Below are positions 1 through 8,773 of a stretch of DNA of 64,000 nucleotides, piece by piece. The stretch's first letter is position 1. Each line of letters begins with the position of its first letter. The stretch comes from an uncultured Rhodopila sp. (lineage in GTDB: Bacteria > Pseudomonadota > Alphaproteobacteria > Acetobacterales > Acetobacteraceae), in contig CAINOE010000211.1 in assembly GCA_903851415.1 (NCBI GenBank), positions 21,937-85,936 on the forward strand, in the 5' to 3' direction. A program made the position numbers and the translations under genes. The notes beneath the pieces are model-generated. The model saw only the letters and a program-made list of their open reading frames with translations. It made no database searches and was not told the DNA's origin.

Positions 1-779
1 TTTATCAACGTCAGCGGCGGCTGTTCACAGAACGCTCCCGAAACCACAACCCGGGAATTGTCCTTGATTGGCCGTTGTTGCTGGCGAACGGACGCCAGAT
101 AGTCTCGCACTAGCTGGTTGTGCTCCTCCACCGGCAAAATCAGACCGGCGCGCATCAGCAGGTAAAGCTCGGAGGAAGGAACGTTCCACGGCTCGTCAGT
201 CCGCAGCTCATATGCCTCCCGAACCAGACGGCGGTTCTCGTTGAACAGAACGATCGACTCCCGGATCGCCTCGTCGGTCACCGGGCGCCCGGTAATCTCC
301 GCCAGCCACTCGCGGATTTCGTTCAGTTCGCTGCGGTAGAACTCGCCGCCGACATCGTCCTCGAAATTCTGCGGCAGATCGACATAGCGCGTGCCGGCGT
401 TCGGAAACATCAGCTTCCACATGCCCGAAAGATTGCGGATGACATCGCAGATCGAGGGAAACAGCATGCCATCGACGAAATCGATCCGGCCGGAAACGCC
501 GAGTTCGATCGTCGAGCGCGGAATGCGGCAGATATAGCTTTGATAATAAGCGTCGCCGTGAATCACCTCAAGCTGGTCGCCACCGCCCAGAATCCCCAGC
601 GGCAGCGCGCCGGCCGCATGGATGACCTCGCGCGGCACGTAATACGGCATGAAGCCGATGACCTTGCGCCCCGGCTTCGCCGCCTTCCAGGCCCGCGCGG
701 TTTCGAAATGCAAATCGGTGAACAGATCCTCGCAGCGCTGAATGATGCCGGCCGTAGCGGATATCGTTACATCGAGCAT
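1..779 (-). CDS. bcrC: Benzoyl-CoA reductase subunit C (partial, runs off left edge)
   Basis: I translated the minus strand from the ATG at 779 and it stays open to the window edge (259 codons). The product resembles the gamma/C subunit of ATP-dependent class I benzoyl-CoA reductase, of the 2-hydroxyacyl-CoA dehydratase family, which helps reduce benzoyl-CoA to cyclohexa-1,5-diene-1-carbonyl-CoA. Family-like stretches include GRKVIGFMPYYVPREVIHAAG, GDAYYQSYICRIPRST and a GMLFPSICDVIRNLSGMWK segment with a cysteine expected to hold the bridging cluster. The family is about 380-390 residues, so the last third is missing. It starts one base after the dch stop, so it is the fourth visible gene of the operon. 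The bcrB, bcrA and bcrD genes are expected to the left. Confidence 0.9.
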   Translation of the reverse strand, partial: MLDVTISATAGIIQRCEDLFTDLHFETARAWKAAKPGRKVIGFMPYYVPREVIHAAGALPLGILGGGDQLEVIHGDAYYQSYICRIPRSTIELGVSGRIDFVDGMLFPSICDVIRNLSGMWKLMFPNAGTRYVDLPQNFEDDVGGEFYRSELNEIREWLAEITGRPVTDEAIRESIVLFNENRRLVREAYELRTDEPWNVPSSELYLLMRAGLILPVEEHNQLVRDYLASVRQQQRPIKDNSRVVVSGAFCEQPPLTLI

Positions 780-780
780 G

Positions 781-1548
781 TCACACATCCTTCCAACGCG
801 CCGGGCGCTTTTCCAGGAAAGCCTGAAGCCCCTCGACGGCGTCATGCGTCGGCATCAGTTCCCGCAGGTAGATCGCCTCGATCGCCGCCAGCTTGGCCGC
901 GACCCTTTCAATCGTGCCATGGCGGGCCGCACGCGTCGCGAACCGCAACGAACCGGCGCTTTTCGGCGCCAGATGGCGATCGAAATAATCCAGCGCGGCC
1001 GCCTCCGGGTCCTCCGCCACCCCAGTCACCAGGCCAACCCGAACAGCCTCCGCCGCATCAATCGAACGGCCTGACAGCAGCAAATCTTCAGCCGCTGCCA
1101 GTGCAATCCGTTCCGGGAGCAAGCACGATGCCGCCGGAGCGAACACACCGATCAGGATTTCCGGCTGACCGAAGCGCGCATCCGGGGCCGCAAAAAGCAG
1201 GTGACCGGCACTGGCCAGTTCCAATCCGCCGCCGAGGCACTGGCCGCGCACCGCGGTGATAACCGGCACCGGCGAGGCGAAAATCCGCAGCACCAGCCGA
1301 TGAAAACCGGCGAGCATCGCGGCGCATTGGTCCGGCAGATGCTCCTCGATCGACGCGCCGAAGCTGAAATGCGGCCCGCTCGCGTCCAGAAGGATGCCGC
1401 GCAACTCGGCGGCACCCCCGTGGCGCTCCAACGCATCCTCGATCGCGCCGACAAGTTCCGCGTCCAGCACATTGGCCTTCGGACGGTCCAGCCGCAGGCG
1501 CAACAGACGCCCGTCGCGCTCGAACCAGGCTTTCAGGGGCCCGCTCAT
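781..1548 (-). CDS. dch: Cyclohexa-1,5-diene-1-carbonyl-CoA hydratase (crotonase family)
   Basis: A 255-residue enoyl-CoA hydratase/isomerase-fold protein. The crotonase oxyanion-hole region is visible around residues 60-115 (ISFGASIEEHLP-like, then RGQCLGGGLELA). In this context it should hydrate the dienoyl-CoA made by benzoyl-CoA reductase to 6-hydroxycyclohex-1-ene-1-carbonyl-CoA. The start at 1548 overlaps the oah stop in an ATGA, which argues for this start over an 18-codon upstream extension lacking a ribosome site. The specific substrate rests on operon context (had, oah, bcrC); the fold alone would only give an enoyl-CoA hydratase. Confidence 0.87.
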   Translation of the reverse strand: MSGPLKAWFERDGRLLRLRLDRPKANVLDAELVGAIEDALERHGGAAELRGILLDASGPHFSFGASIEEHLPDQCAAMLAGFHRLVLRIFASPVPVITAVRGQCLGGGLELASAGHLLFAAPDARFGQPEILIGVFAPAASCLLPERIALAAAEDLLLSGRSIDAAEAVRVGLVTGVAEDPEAAALDYFDRHLAPKSAGSLRFATRAARHGTIERVAAKLAAIEAIYLRELMPTHDAVEGLQAFLEKRPARWKDV

Positions 1549-2648
1549 GCCGCGTGACTCCCGGGTTTGGGGATCAGCTCCTCGATCATTGCCTCGGTCC
1601 ACGGTTCGCCTTGGGCGAGACGCTGACGCAGCGCAACGAAATCGATCTCGCGTTCGTTCTTGGGCCCTTCGTTGAAGGCACGGAACCCTGTCCGGGCTTC
1701 AGCCATCATGTTCAGCGCCAGCCAGGCGCGGCTGTTTTCCTTGTTGCGGTTCCACGCATCGATCTTTGGTTTGCGCAGTTCCTCGAAGCTTTTGGTCAGG
1801 CATTCCGGGAAGGTCGTCATCAGCTTGGTGCACAGCGCCTCGACCTTGGCATCGAGCAGCGACAGATCGACCGTGCCGCGCGCCAGAACCGCCTTGCCCT
1901 CGGCCAGCGCCTCACCCGTCAGCGGTTCACCGTGGATGATGCGGCCGTACTCATCCAAATAGCGTTTCGTTTCGACCAGCGGATTGGCGACAAACGCGCC
2001 ATCGACTTTCAGCGCCGGAACGATATCGAGAACGATGCCAAGCCGGTATGCCTTATGCGCGGACCAGGGCTCGCACAGGGTGCCGGATTCCATGGCGCGC
2101 TCGGCGCCCACCATCAGAGGCAGAAAGTCCGTGGCACCTCCGATAGCCGCCGAACCATGCTTCGGGCCGGCCTGCCCGAACCGCGCAAGGTCTTGCGACA
2201 ACGTGAAATCGCAGGCCATGCCGATTTCCTGCCCGCCGCCGATGCGCATCCCGTTGACGCGCGCGATCACCGGCTTGTCGCAGGCCAGGATCGACGACAC
2301 CATGTCGTTGAACAACCGCATGTACTGCCGGTATTCCTGCGGATTGCCCGCGTAATATTCCGCGTATTCCTTGGTGTTGCCGCCGGTGCAGAACGCCTTG
2401 TCGCCAACCCCGGTAAACACCACCGCAACGACGTCGCGCGCATGCGAAGCCGTGCGGAAGGCGCGGATGACGCCCTTCACCATGCCGGTCGTGTACGAAT
2501 TGAACTGCGCCGGGTTATCCAGCCAGATCCAGGCATTGAACAGGCCCGGAACGACCCGGCCATCGGCCCGGCGTGCCGGGCGTTTCTCATAGATGACCCC
2601 GGGGGTGGGTTCGAAGGCGACAACATCGTGGTCGACAAGATGGGACAT
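1545..2648 (-). CDS. oah: 6-oxocyclohex-1-ene-1-carbonyl-CoA hydrolase
   Basis: A 367-residue crotonase-superfamily enzyme (Oah/BamA family) that opens the ring of 6-oxocyclohex-1-ene-1-carbonyl-CoA to 3-hydroxypimelyl-CoA. Characteristic stretches are GVIYEKRPARRADG near the N-terminus, DNPAQFNSYTTGMVKGVIRA, and NGMRIGGGQEIGMACDFT. The family is normally 360-380 residues, so it is complete. I chose the ATG at 2648 because AGGA lies about 9 bases upstream; an in-frame GTG at 2666 overlapping the had stop is the alternative. BamA homologues are used as markers of anaerobic aromatic degradation. Confidence 0.92.
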   Translation of the reverse strand: MSHLVDHDVVAFEPTPGVIYEKRPARRADGRVVPGLFNAWIWLDNPAQFNSYTTGMVKGVIRAFRTASHARDVVAVVFTGVGDKAFCTGGNTKEYAEYYAGNPQEYRQYMRLFNDMVSSILACDKPVIARVNGMRIGGGQEIGMACDFTLSQDLARFGQAGPKHGSAAIGGATDFLPLMVGAERAMESGTLCEPWSAHKAYRLGIVLDIVPALKVDGAFVANPLVETKRYLDEYGRIIHGEPLTGEALAEGKAVLARGTVDLSLLDAKVEALCTKLMTTFPECLTKSFEELRKPKIDAWNRNKENSRAWLALNMMAEARTGFRAFNEGPKNEREIDFVALRQRLAQGEPWTEAMIEELIPKPGSHAA

Positions 2649-2662
2649 GGCAAATGATCCTG

Positions 2663-3739
2663 TCACTGCTGCGGAACGAGCACGGCGCGGCGAGTCAGCT
2701 TGTGCGCCTGCGCCAGCTCGAAAACCTCGTTGATACGGTCAAGCGGATGCTGTTCGACGAACGATGCAAGCTCGATCCTGCCATCCAGCACCAGATCGAG
2801 CGCGGCGGGATAAAGCTCCGGCGGGCAGCCCCAGTTCCCCAGCGCGCGCGCATCGAACGCCATCAGGTTGGACAGGCGCAGTTCGATGCGGTCCATGGTG
2901 AAGCCGACGACGCACAGGGTCGCCCCATAGGTCAGCAGTCCGAACGCCGTGGTCTGGCCCGCGGCGGTCCCGGAACATTCGAAGATCGTCCATTCGGTCA
3001 GAGGCAGGCCGCCGGCCTTGCAGAATTCCCCGATTTTCGCTTTCAGACCGCGAAGGTCGTGCTCCCGGGCGTTCAAGGTCAGGCTGGCAGCGGCACGGCC
3101 GATGGCGTCCAGCTTGACCGGATCGACATCGATCGCCACCACCGTGGCGCCGAACGCCCTGGCGATCTGCGCCGCGTAGCCTCCGACGCCGCCGATGCCG
3201 ACAACGATCGCGACGGACCCGGGTGTCACCCCGGCGCGCAGCACAGCCTGATACGGGGTCGTTACTGCGTCCGCCACAACGCTTACGTCCCCCAGCGTCA
3301 ACCGCCGATGGGCCAGGCGGGATTCGTCGACGGGGCAAAGGCCGCGGGCGGGAACGACGATGTGGGAGGCAAATCCCCCGTGGATGTCGTTGCCCGGCAT
3401 CGCCTGCTTGCGGCAGATATTCGGCCGGCCCCGCCTGCAGGTATCGCAGACGCCGCAGGGCAGCACGGCCGGAATGATCACCGCGCGCCCGAGCCAGGAT
3501 TCCGCTCCCGCTCCGGCGGCGGCGACGCGGCCGGAGATTTCGTGGCCGAGCGTCAGCGGCAAAGGATGGTTGGTGCGCACGCCGTCATACAGATAACCGA
3601 GATCGGTGTGGCAAACGCCGCAACCGGCGACCGCGACGACAACTTCGCCCTCCGCCGGCGCCGTCGAGAAAGCCTCGCGGACCAGCGGTTGGTTGACCGC
3701 GGTCATGATCCAGCGATGCGCTTCGATGCCGTGCGGCAT
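2663..3739 (-). CDS. had: 6-hydroxycyclohex-1-ene-1-carbonyl-CoA dehydrogenase (zinc-type ADH)
   Basis: A 358-residue medium-chain zinc alcohol dehydrogenase. The catalytic zinc ligand region GCGVCHTDLGY and GHEISG, the structural zinc cysteines in CGVCDTCRRGRPNIC, and the Rossmann motif GIGGVGGYAAQ are all present. By homology and position it oxidises 6-hydroxycyclohex-1-ene-1-carbonyl-CoA with NAD+. GGGGAAG lies just before the ATG, and it is the first gene of the visible operon. It also retains the general ADH fold, so the named substrate depends on the oah/dch/bcrC neighbours. Confidence 0.88.
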   Translation of the reverse strand: MPHGIEAHRWIMTAVNQPLVREAFSTAPAEGEVVVAVAGCGVCHTDLGYLYDGVRTNHPLPLTLGHEISGRVAAAGAGAESWLGRAVIIPAVLPCGVCDTCRRGRPNICRKQAMPGNDIHGGFASHIVVPARGLCPVDESRLAHRRLTLGDVSVVADAVTTPYQAVLRAGVTPGSVAIVVGIGGVGGYAAQIARAFGATVVAIDVDPVKLDAIGRAAASLTLNAREHDLRGLKAKIGEFCKAGGLPLTEWTIFECSGTAAGQTTAFGLLTYGATLCVVGFTMDRIELRLSNLMAFDARALGNWGCPPELYPAALDLVLDGRIELASFVEQHPLDRINEVFELAQAHKLTRRAVLVPQQ

Positions 3740-3798
3740 TTCGCTTCCCCACTTTTATGCCGCCCGCGATCGGTCCGCGTGGCGTCGTTTATGGTGGT

Positions 3799-3827
3799 AT
3801 ATTAGTATCGGAATACCGGAAATGCAA
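3799..3827 (-). promoter_or_regulatory. Candidate promoter for the had-oah-dch-bcrC operon
   Basis: On the minus strand TTGCAT (3827-3822) and TAATAT (3804-3799) are 17 bases apart, in a locally AT-rich patch about 60 bases upstream of had. The boxes are imperfect. A GGTAT-N12-ATACC inverted repeat overlaps them and could be an operator, but no specific regulator gene is in view. Confidence 0.35.
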
Positions 3828-3904
3828 GCGGGAAATCACCGGCTCGTCCAAGCCATTAATGTAGACCTCGTACAAGAAAGCAAAGTCAAGCACAGCGCAC
3901 AGCC

Positions 3905-3928
3905 GGGGGCGCAACGAACTGCGCCCCC
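3905..3928. terminator. GC-rich hairpin between flavin reductase gene and had
   Basis: An 8-bp perfect stem (GGGGGCGC / GCGCCCCC) with an 8-base loop lies just past the stop of the flavin reductase gene. There is no clean T-run, so intrinsic termination is uncertain; it may instead mark a 3' end or a Rho-dependent stop. Confidence 0.45.
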
Positions 3929-3939
3929 GAACCTCCGGC

Positions 3940-4443
3940 CTAGCCGCCGTAATACACCGTGTCGCCCAGATCCTTCATCTCCAGGATCGCTGCATCGGCG
4001 CGGCCAACCGGCGGGGTGTGCACGTAGGCCTCGGTCACTTCGGCCACGAAGATGTGGTGATCGCCAAGCTCAACGGTCTCCTTCACCGAAAGCTCCACCG
4101 CCGCGATCGCCGCGTCCAGTATCGGCGCCCCGTTCGCACCCGCATGGAAATCCTGGCCGGACAGCTTCCCGTCCTCCAGCCTGGCCGGCTTGAAGAAAGC
4201 AAAGGCGAGGCCCTTCTGGTCCTTGCCGAGCATATTCAGCGCGAACCGTCCGGTGCCCTTGACCACGGTATGCGCCCCGGAATCGGCCTTGATGCCAACC
4301 ACGACCAGCGGCGGCGCGAACGACCCCTGCGTCACCCAGTTCACCGTCGCCGCGCCGATATTGCCCTTCCCGTCATCCGCGGTCAGGACATAGATCCCGT
4401 ACGGGATCATGCGCAGTGCGGTCTTCTTGGCGTCAGCGTCCAT
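3940..4443 (-). CDS. Flavin reductase-like FMN-binding protein
   Basis: A 167-residue protein of the flavin reductase/DIM6-NTAB split-barrel family. It opens with a typical MIPYGIYVLTADDGKGNIGAATVNW-like segment, followed by SFAPPLVVVGIK and a GRFALNMLG stretch that form the FMN pocket. Members reduce FMN for a partner monooxygenase or act as small flavoproteins. No partner oxygenase is adjacent. It lies between the benzoyl-CoA operon and phoB on the same strand, separated from had by about 200 bases with a hairpin, so I treat it as its own unit. Confidence 0.75.
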   Translation of the reverse strand: MDADAKKTALRMIPYGIYVLTADDGKGNIGAATVNWVTQGSFAPPLVVVGIKADSGAHTVVKGTGRFALNMLGKDQKGLAFAFFKPARLEDGKLSGQDFHAGANGAPILDAAIAAVELSVKETVELGDHHIFVAEVTEAYVHTPPVGRADAAILEMKDLGDTVYYGG

Positions 4444-4510
4444 AGGAGTCCCCTTGAGTATAGCAAGGGGACCAGATTAGAGCCGAACCGGCCCTGGTGG
4501 AAGGCGGCGC

Positions 4511-5227
4511 CTAAAGCATCTCCGTGTCCAGCGCGTAGCCCGCCGTCCGCACCGTCCGCACCACGTCGAGCTCCTCCGGGCCGTTGATCGACTTGCGCAG
4601 CCGGCGGATATGCACATCCACCGTGCGCGGCTCGACATGGATGTCCGGCCCCCAGACAGCGTCCAGCAGCTCCTCGCGCGAGAACACCCGCCGCGGATGC
4701 TGCATGAAGAATTCCAGCAGCCGGAACTCGGTCGGACCCAGGTGCAGCCGCCGATCGTTACGCGTGACGCGATGGGAGGCGAGGTCCATGGCGATGTCGT
4801 GGAACGACAGCAGGCCCTTCACCGGCACCGAATTGGATCGCCGCAGCAGCGCCCGCATCCGCGCCAGCAGAGCCTCGATGTTGAACGGCTTGGTGATGTA
4901 GTCGTCCGCGCCGGTGTTCAGGCCGCGCACCGCGTCCTGGTCCTCGGTCCGCGCGCTGACCATGATCACCGGCAGGTCCCGGGTTGCGGCCTTGCGGCGG
5001 ATCTGCCGGCACACCTCGATGCCGGACATCACCGGCAGCATCCAGTCCAGCAGCACAAGGTCGGGCTGCTGCTCCGCGATGCGGGTCAGCGCCTCCTGTC
5101 CGTCACCGGCTTCATCCACCCGGAAGCCTTGTTTCTCCAGGTTGTAGCGCAGCATCGTCGCGAGCGGCGCCTCATCCTCGACCACCAGGACCAGCGGCTT
5201 TGGCAGGCTTGAAACACTGTCAAGCAT
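4511..5227 (-). CDS. phoB: Phosphate regulon response regulator PhoB
   Basis: A 238-residue OmpR-family regulator. The receiver domain has the acidic pair VEDE near residue 17, the phospho-acceptor in LVLLDWMLP, and the KPF lysine. The C-terminal winged helix carries FSREELLDAVWG and VDVHIRRLRKSI. The ATG at 5227 has AGGAGA six bases upstream and is preferred to an ATG 15 bases earlier. It is last in the pst-phoU-phoB transcription unit. The partner kinase phoR is not in the window, which is less common than a phoBR or pst-phoB-phoR layout. Confidence 0.9.
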   Translation of the reverse strand: MLDSVSSLPKPLVLVVEDEAPLATMLRYNLEKQGFRVDEAGDGQEALTRIAEQQPDLVLLDWMLPVMSGIEVCRQIRRKAATRDLPVIMVSARTEDQDAVRGLNTGADDYITKPFNIEALLARMRALLRRSNSVPVKGLLSFHDIAMDLASHRVTRNDRRLHLGPTEFRLLEFFMQHPRRVFSREELLDAVWGPDIHVEPRTVDVHIRRLRKSINGPEELDVVRTVRTAGYALDTEML

Positions 5228-5246
5228 CACACTCTCCTGCATCGTA

Positions 5247-5966
5247 CTACTCTTTTACGCGGATCACGGCGTAAGCCGACGAATCGCCTTTCGGGCGCGT
5301 ATCCGGCAGCACTTCGCCCTCGACCGCATAGTAAACGGTTTCGGCAATGTTGGTCGTATGATCGCCGATGCGTTCCAGGTTCTTGGCGATGAACAGCAGA
5401 TGCGTGCAGGGCGTGATGTTGCGCGGATCTTCCATCATGTAGGTGATCAGCTCGCGGAACAGGGCGTTGTAGATGTCGTCGACCACCCGGTCCGAGCGCC
5501 ACACCTCGATCGCTTTTTCGGTGTCGCTGGAGCCGACGGCATCGATGATCGTCTTCAACTGCTCCTGCACCAGGTGCGCCATATGCGCGAGGCCGGTCAG
5601 CGAATAGGGCAGGCTGTACTGCCCCAGCACGATGCTGCGCTTGGCGACGTTGGCGGCGTAGTCGCCGATACGCTCCAGGTCTCCGGTGATCTTCAGCCCG
5701 GCGACGATGCGCCGCAGATCGCCCGCCATCGGCTGGCGCAGCGCCAGCATGCGGATCACGAACTGCTCCACATCGCGCTCAAGCTGATCGACCTTGGGGT
5801 CTTCCTCGACCGCCCGGGTCGCGGCGTTGGTGTCCCGGTTCATGATCGCCTCGGCCGCCAGCGCGACCTGGCTTTCGACGATGCCGCCCATCTCGGTCAG
5901 CATGTCGCGCAGCCGCTTCAGGTCAGCATCGAAACTCTTGACCAGGTGCTCGGTCGAATCGGACAT
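5247..5966 (-). CDS. phoU: Phosphate signalling protein PhoU
   Basis: A 239-residue, all-helical PhoU protein. It contains two PhoU repeats, each with the metal-binding E/DxxxD-type pattern (ERIGDYAANVAKR and ERIGDHTTNIAE). It couples the state of the PstSCAB transporter to PhoR/PhoB signalling and restrains phosphate uptake. It follows pstB by 22 bases and precedes phoB by 19, so co-transcription is expected. Confidence 0.93.
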   Translation of the reverse strand: MSDSTEHLVKSFDADLKRLRDMLTEMGGIVESQVALAAEAIMNRDTNAATRAVEEDPKVDQLERDVEQFVIRMLALRQPMAGDLRRIVAGLKITGDLERIGDYAANVAKRSIVLGQYSLPYSLTGLAHMAHLVQEQLKTIIDAVGSSDTEKAIEVWRSDRVVDDIYNALFRELITYMMEDPRNITPCTHLLFIAKNLERIGDHTTNIAETVYYAVEGEVLPDTRPKGDSSAYAVIRVKE

Positions 5967-5988
5967 CTGCCTGATGGTTCCTTCCTGT

Positions 5989-6819
5989 TCAGCCGAATCG
6001 GCCGGTGACGTATTCCTGAGTGCGTTTCTGCTTCGGTGCGGTGAAGATCTGCGCCGCCGGCGCGCATTCCACCATCTCCCCCAAATAGAAGAACGCCACC
6101 TGATCGGCGCAGCGCGCGGCCTGCTGCATGTTGTGCGTGACGATGGCGATGGTGAAGTCGTGCTTCAGTTCGTCGATCAGCTCTTCGATCTTCAGCGTGC
6201 TGATCGGGTCCAGCGCGCTTGTCGGCTCGTCCAGCAGGATCACTTCCGGCCGCACGGCGATGGTCCGGGCGATGCACAGGCGCTGCTGCTGTCCGCCCGA
6301 CAGGCCCATGGCGGAGGTGTTCAGACGGTCCTTCACTTCGCCCCAGAGCGCCGCGCGTGTCAGCGACCACTCGATTCGCTCATCCATCGCGGATTTCGAA
6401 AGCTGCTCGTGCAGTTTAACGCCGAATGCGATATTTTCGCTCACGGTCATCGGAAATGGCGTCGGTTTCTGAAACACCATGCCGATGCGGGCGCGCAGTG
6501 AATTCACGTCCACTTTCGAGTCGATGATGTTGGTTTCGTCCATCATCACCTGCCCGGTCGCCCGCTGACCGGGATACAGGTCGTACATCCGGTTCAGCAC
6601 CCGCAGCAGCGTTGACTTGCCGCAGCCGGAAGGGCCGATCATGCCGGTGACCTGGCGCTCGGGCAGATCGAGGTTGATGTCTTTCAGCGCGCGATGGTCG
6701 CCATAGAAGAAATCCAGGTTGCGGATCGAGAGGCGCGTCGAGTTTATCGTGGCGGCGCCATGGCCCTGGACAGTGCTGAAGTTCGGTCCGGCAGCCTGGG
6801 ATGCGGTTGTGGCACTCAT
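5989..6819 (-). CDS. pstB: Phosphate ABC transporter ATP-binding protein PstB
   Basis: A 276-residue ABC ATPase. Walker A is GPSGCGKST, the Q-loop region reads VFQKPTPFPM, the signature is LSGGQQQRL, Walker B ends in VILLDEPTSALDP, and the H-loop histidine is in IVTHNM. The VFQKPTPFPMTV and DLYPGQR-type stretches are specific to PstB. I chose the ATG at 6819, 8 bases after the pstA stop, over an upstream extension that would overlap pstA. It energises high-affinity phosphate import. Confidence 0.95.
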   Translation of the reverse strand: MSATTASQAAGPNFSTVQGHGAATINSTRLSIRNLDFFYGDHRALKDINLDLPERQVTGMIGPSGCGKSTLLRVLNRMYDLYPGQRATGQVMMDETNIIDSKVDVNSLRARIGMVFQKPTPFPMTVSENIAFGVKLHEQLSKSAMDERIEWSLTRAALWGEVKDRLNTSAMGLSGGQQQRLCIARTIAVRPEVILLDEPTSALDPISTLKIEELIDELKHDFTIAIVTHNMQQAARCADQVAFFYLGEMVECAPAAQIFTAPKQKRTQEYVTGRFG

Positions 6820-6826
6820 GGACACC

Positions 6827-7720
6827 TCATTTTGCTCCGCGCAGCAGCATACGCGCGACGATGTTAATGGCCAGCACACCGAAGGTGATCAGCAGCGCGC
6901 CAACCCAGGCAAGCTGCACCCAGTCGGAGAAGGCCGAACCGGCATATTGGTAGATGGTAACGGGCAGGCTGGCCATGGGCTTGCCCAGGCTGAGCGACCA
7001 GTTCAGGTTGCCCAGGCTGGTGAACAGCAACGGCGCGGTTTCTCCCGCGATGCGGGCCACCGCCAGCAGGATGCCGGTGGCGATGCCTTGCCGGGCGGCG
7101 CGGTAGCAGACGAGGACGATCATTTTCCACTTCGGTGCGCCGAGCCCGATCACGGCTTCGCGCAAGGTGGAAGGGATCAGCCGCAGCATGTCCTCGGTGG
7201 TGCGCACGACGATCGGGATGACGATCACCGCCAGCGCCAGGCAGCCGGCGAAGCCGCTGAAGCCGCCGAACGGCGAGACCGCAAGCTCGTAGACGAACAG
7301 CCCGATCAGGATCGACGGCGCCGACAGCAGCACGTCGGAGACAAAGCGCACGGCGTTGCCGATGACCGAGCCGGTGGCGTACTCGGCCAGGTAGGTGCCG
7401 ACCATCAGGCCGATGGGGGTGCCGATGGCGGCACCGAGAATGGTCTGGATCAGGCTGCCGATGATCGCGTTCAGCAGGCCGCCGTTGGATCCCGGCGGCA
7501 AGGTGGAGGTGGTGAACACCGTCAGCGACAGCCCGCCGAGACCGCGGTACAGCAGGGTGAACAGGATCGACGCGAGCAAGCTCAGGCCGATGACCGTCGC
7601 GATGACGCACAGCACCTTGACGATGATGTTGGACAGGTTCCTGCGGCGGCCCAGGGAGCGGGAGACGCGCTCGTCCCGGGCCGGACCGGGAACGACCCCG
7701 GAGGCGGTTGTCGCGCTCAT
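6827..7720 (-). CDS. pstA: Phosphate ABC transporter permease PstA
   Basis: A 297-residue inner-membrane permease with about six hydrophobic segments and the BPD-transporter EAA loop (REAVIGLGAPKWKMIVLVCYRAA). The SAPSILIGLFVYEL stretch is typical of PstA. It pairs with PstC. It overlaps the pstC stop by four bases. The first seven residues, MSATTAS, are the same as those of PstB downstream. Confidence 0.93.
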   Translation of the reverse strand: MSATTASGVVPGPARDERVSRSLGRRRNLSNIIVKVLCVIATVIGLSLLASILFTLLYRGLGGLSLTVFTTSTLPPGSNGGLLNAIIGSLIQTILGAAIGTPIGLMVGTYLAEYATGSVIGNAVRFVSDVLLSAPSILIGLFVYELAVSPFGGFSGFAGCLALAVIVIPIVVRTTEDMLRLIPSTLREAVIGLGAPKWKMIVLVCYRAARQGIATGILLAVARIAGETAPLLFTSLGNLNWSLSLGKPMASLPVTIYQYAGSAFSDWVQLAWVGALLITFGVLAINIVARMLLRGAK

Positions 7721-8697
7721 GTCTTCAGCCTCGGGCGCAGCAGCAGGCGGGAGATCGCCAGCACGATGAAGGAGATGACGAACAGGATGAAGCCCAGCGC
7801 CAGCAGCGACGACAGCTTCAGCGTGCCCGCCTGGCTTTCGGGAAACTCCAGCGCCACCAGCGAGGCGATCGTGTTGCCCGGCCCGAACAGCGAGGAGGTG
7901 ATCCGGTTGGTATTGCCGATGACGAAGGTGACCGCCATCGTCTCACCGAGGGCGCGGCCGAGGCCCAGCATGATGCCGCCGACAACCGACACGCGGGTGT
8001 AGGGAATGACGATCGAGCGCATCACCTCCCATGTCGTGCAGCCGAGGCCGTAGGCGGATTCCTTGAACACCGGCGGCACGGTTTCGAACACGTCGCGCAT
8101 GGTGGCGGCGATGAACGGGATGACCATGACCGCCAGGATCAGAGAGGCGGTCAGGATACCGGTGCCGAACGGGGGACCCTGGAACAGGGTGCCGATGTAG
8201 GGAACGTCGCCCAGGGTGTCGATGACCGGCGGCTGGATGTATTGCGCCATGATCGGGACGATGACGAAGAAGCCCCACATGCCGTAGATGATCGACGGCA
8301 CGGCGGCGAGCAGTTCGATCGCGGTGCTGACCGGGCGGCGGAACCAGACCGGCGCGATCTCGGTCAGGTAAAAGGCGATGCCGAACGCCAGCGGCACCGC
8401 CAGCACCAGCGCCAGCACGGCGGTCACCACGGTGCCGAAGATTGGCACGGCGGCGCCGTAGAGGTCCTGCACCGGGTCCCACTCGTCGTCGATCAGGAAG
8501 TAGGGCCCGAAGGCGTGGAAGGCCTTCATCCCGCCCAGGAACAGGACGACGATGATGGCGCCGAGCAGCAGCAGCACGAACAGGCCGGACGACTTTGCAA
8601 TGGCGGCAAAGATGGCGTCGCCGGGACTGGTTTTCGGCCGGGGCGGAGGGCTGGTTATGGTTTCAGCCTGAGGCACATTGGTTTCCTGGTTAGGCAT
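7717..8697 (-). CDS. pstC: Phosphate ABC transporter permease PstC
   Basis: A 326-residue permease with six or more membrane segments, the PstC-like AVPSIIYGMWGFFVIVP stretch and the EAA loop KESAYGLGCTTWEVMRSIVIP. The ATG at 8697 is used; a GTG four codons upstream is equally possible and neither has a strong ribosome site. A large inverted repeat fills the 250-base gap to pstS, so pstC translation and mRNA level may be set separately from pstS. Confidence 0.93.
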   Translation of the reverse strand: MPNQETNVPQAETITSPPPRPKTSPGDAIFAAIAKSSGLFVLLLLGAIIVVLFLGGMKAFHAFGPYFLIDDEWDPVQDLYGAAVPIFGTVVTAVLALVLAVPLAFGIAFYLTEIAPVWFRRPVSTAIELLAAVPSIIYGMWGFFVIVPIMAQYIQPPVIDTLGDVPYIGTLFQGPPFGTGILTASLILAVMVIPFIAATMRDVFETVPPVFKESAYGLGCTTWEVMRSIVIPYTRVSVVGGIMLGLGRALGETMAVTFVIGNTNRITSSLFGPGNTIASLVALEFPESQAGTLKLSSLLALGFILFVISFIVLAISRLLLRPRLKT

Positions 8698-8773
8698 GAG
8701 CGGGTTCACCCGCGGGAGCTTCGCCGCTTTGTCTCAAGGCCGGCCCGCCTTTGTGTCAAGGCCGGCGCGCTTT

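Noticed and set aside
1554..2657. A 367-codon plus-strand frame opposite oah
   Set aside because: Mirror frame of a well-supported gene; no ribosome site or similarity.
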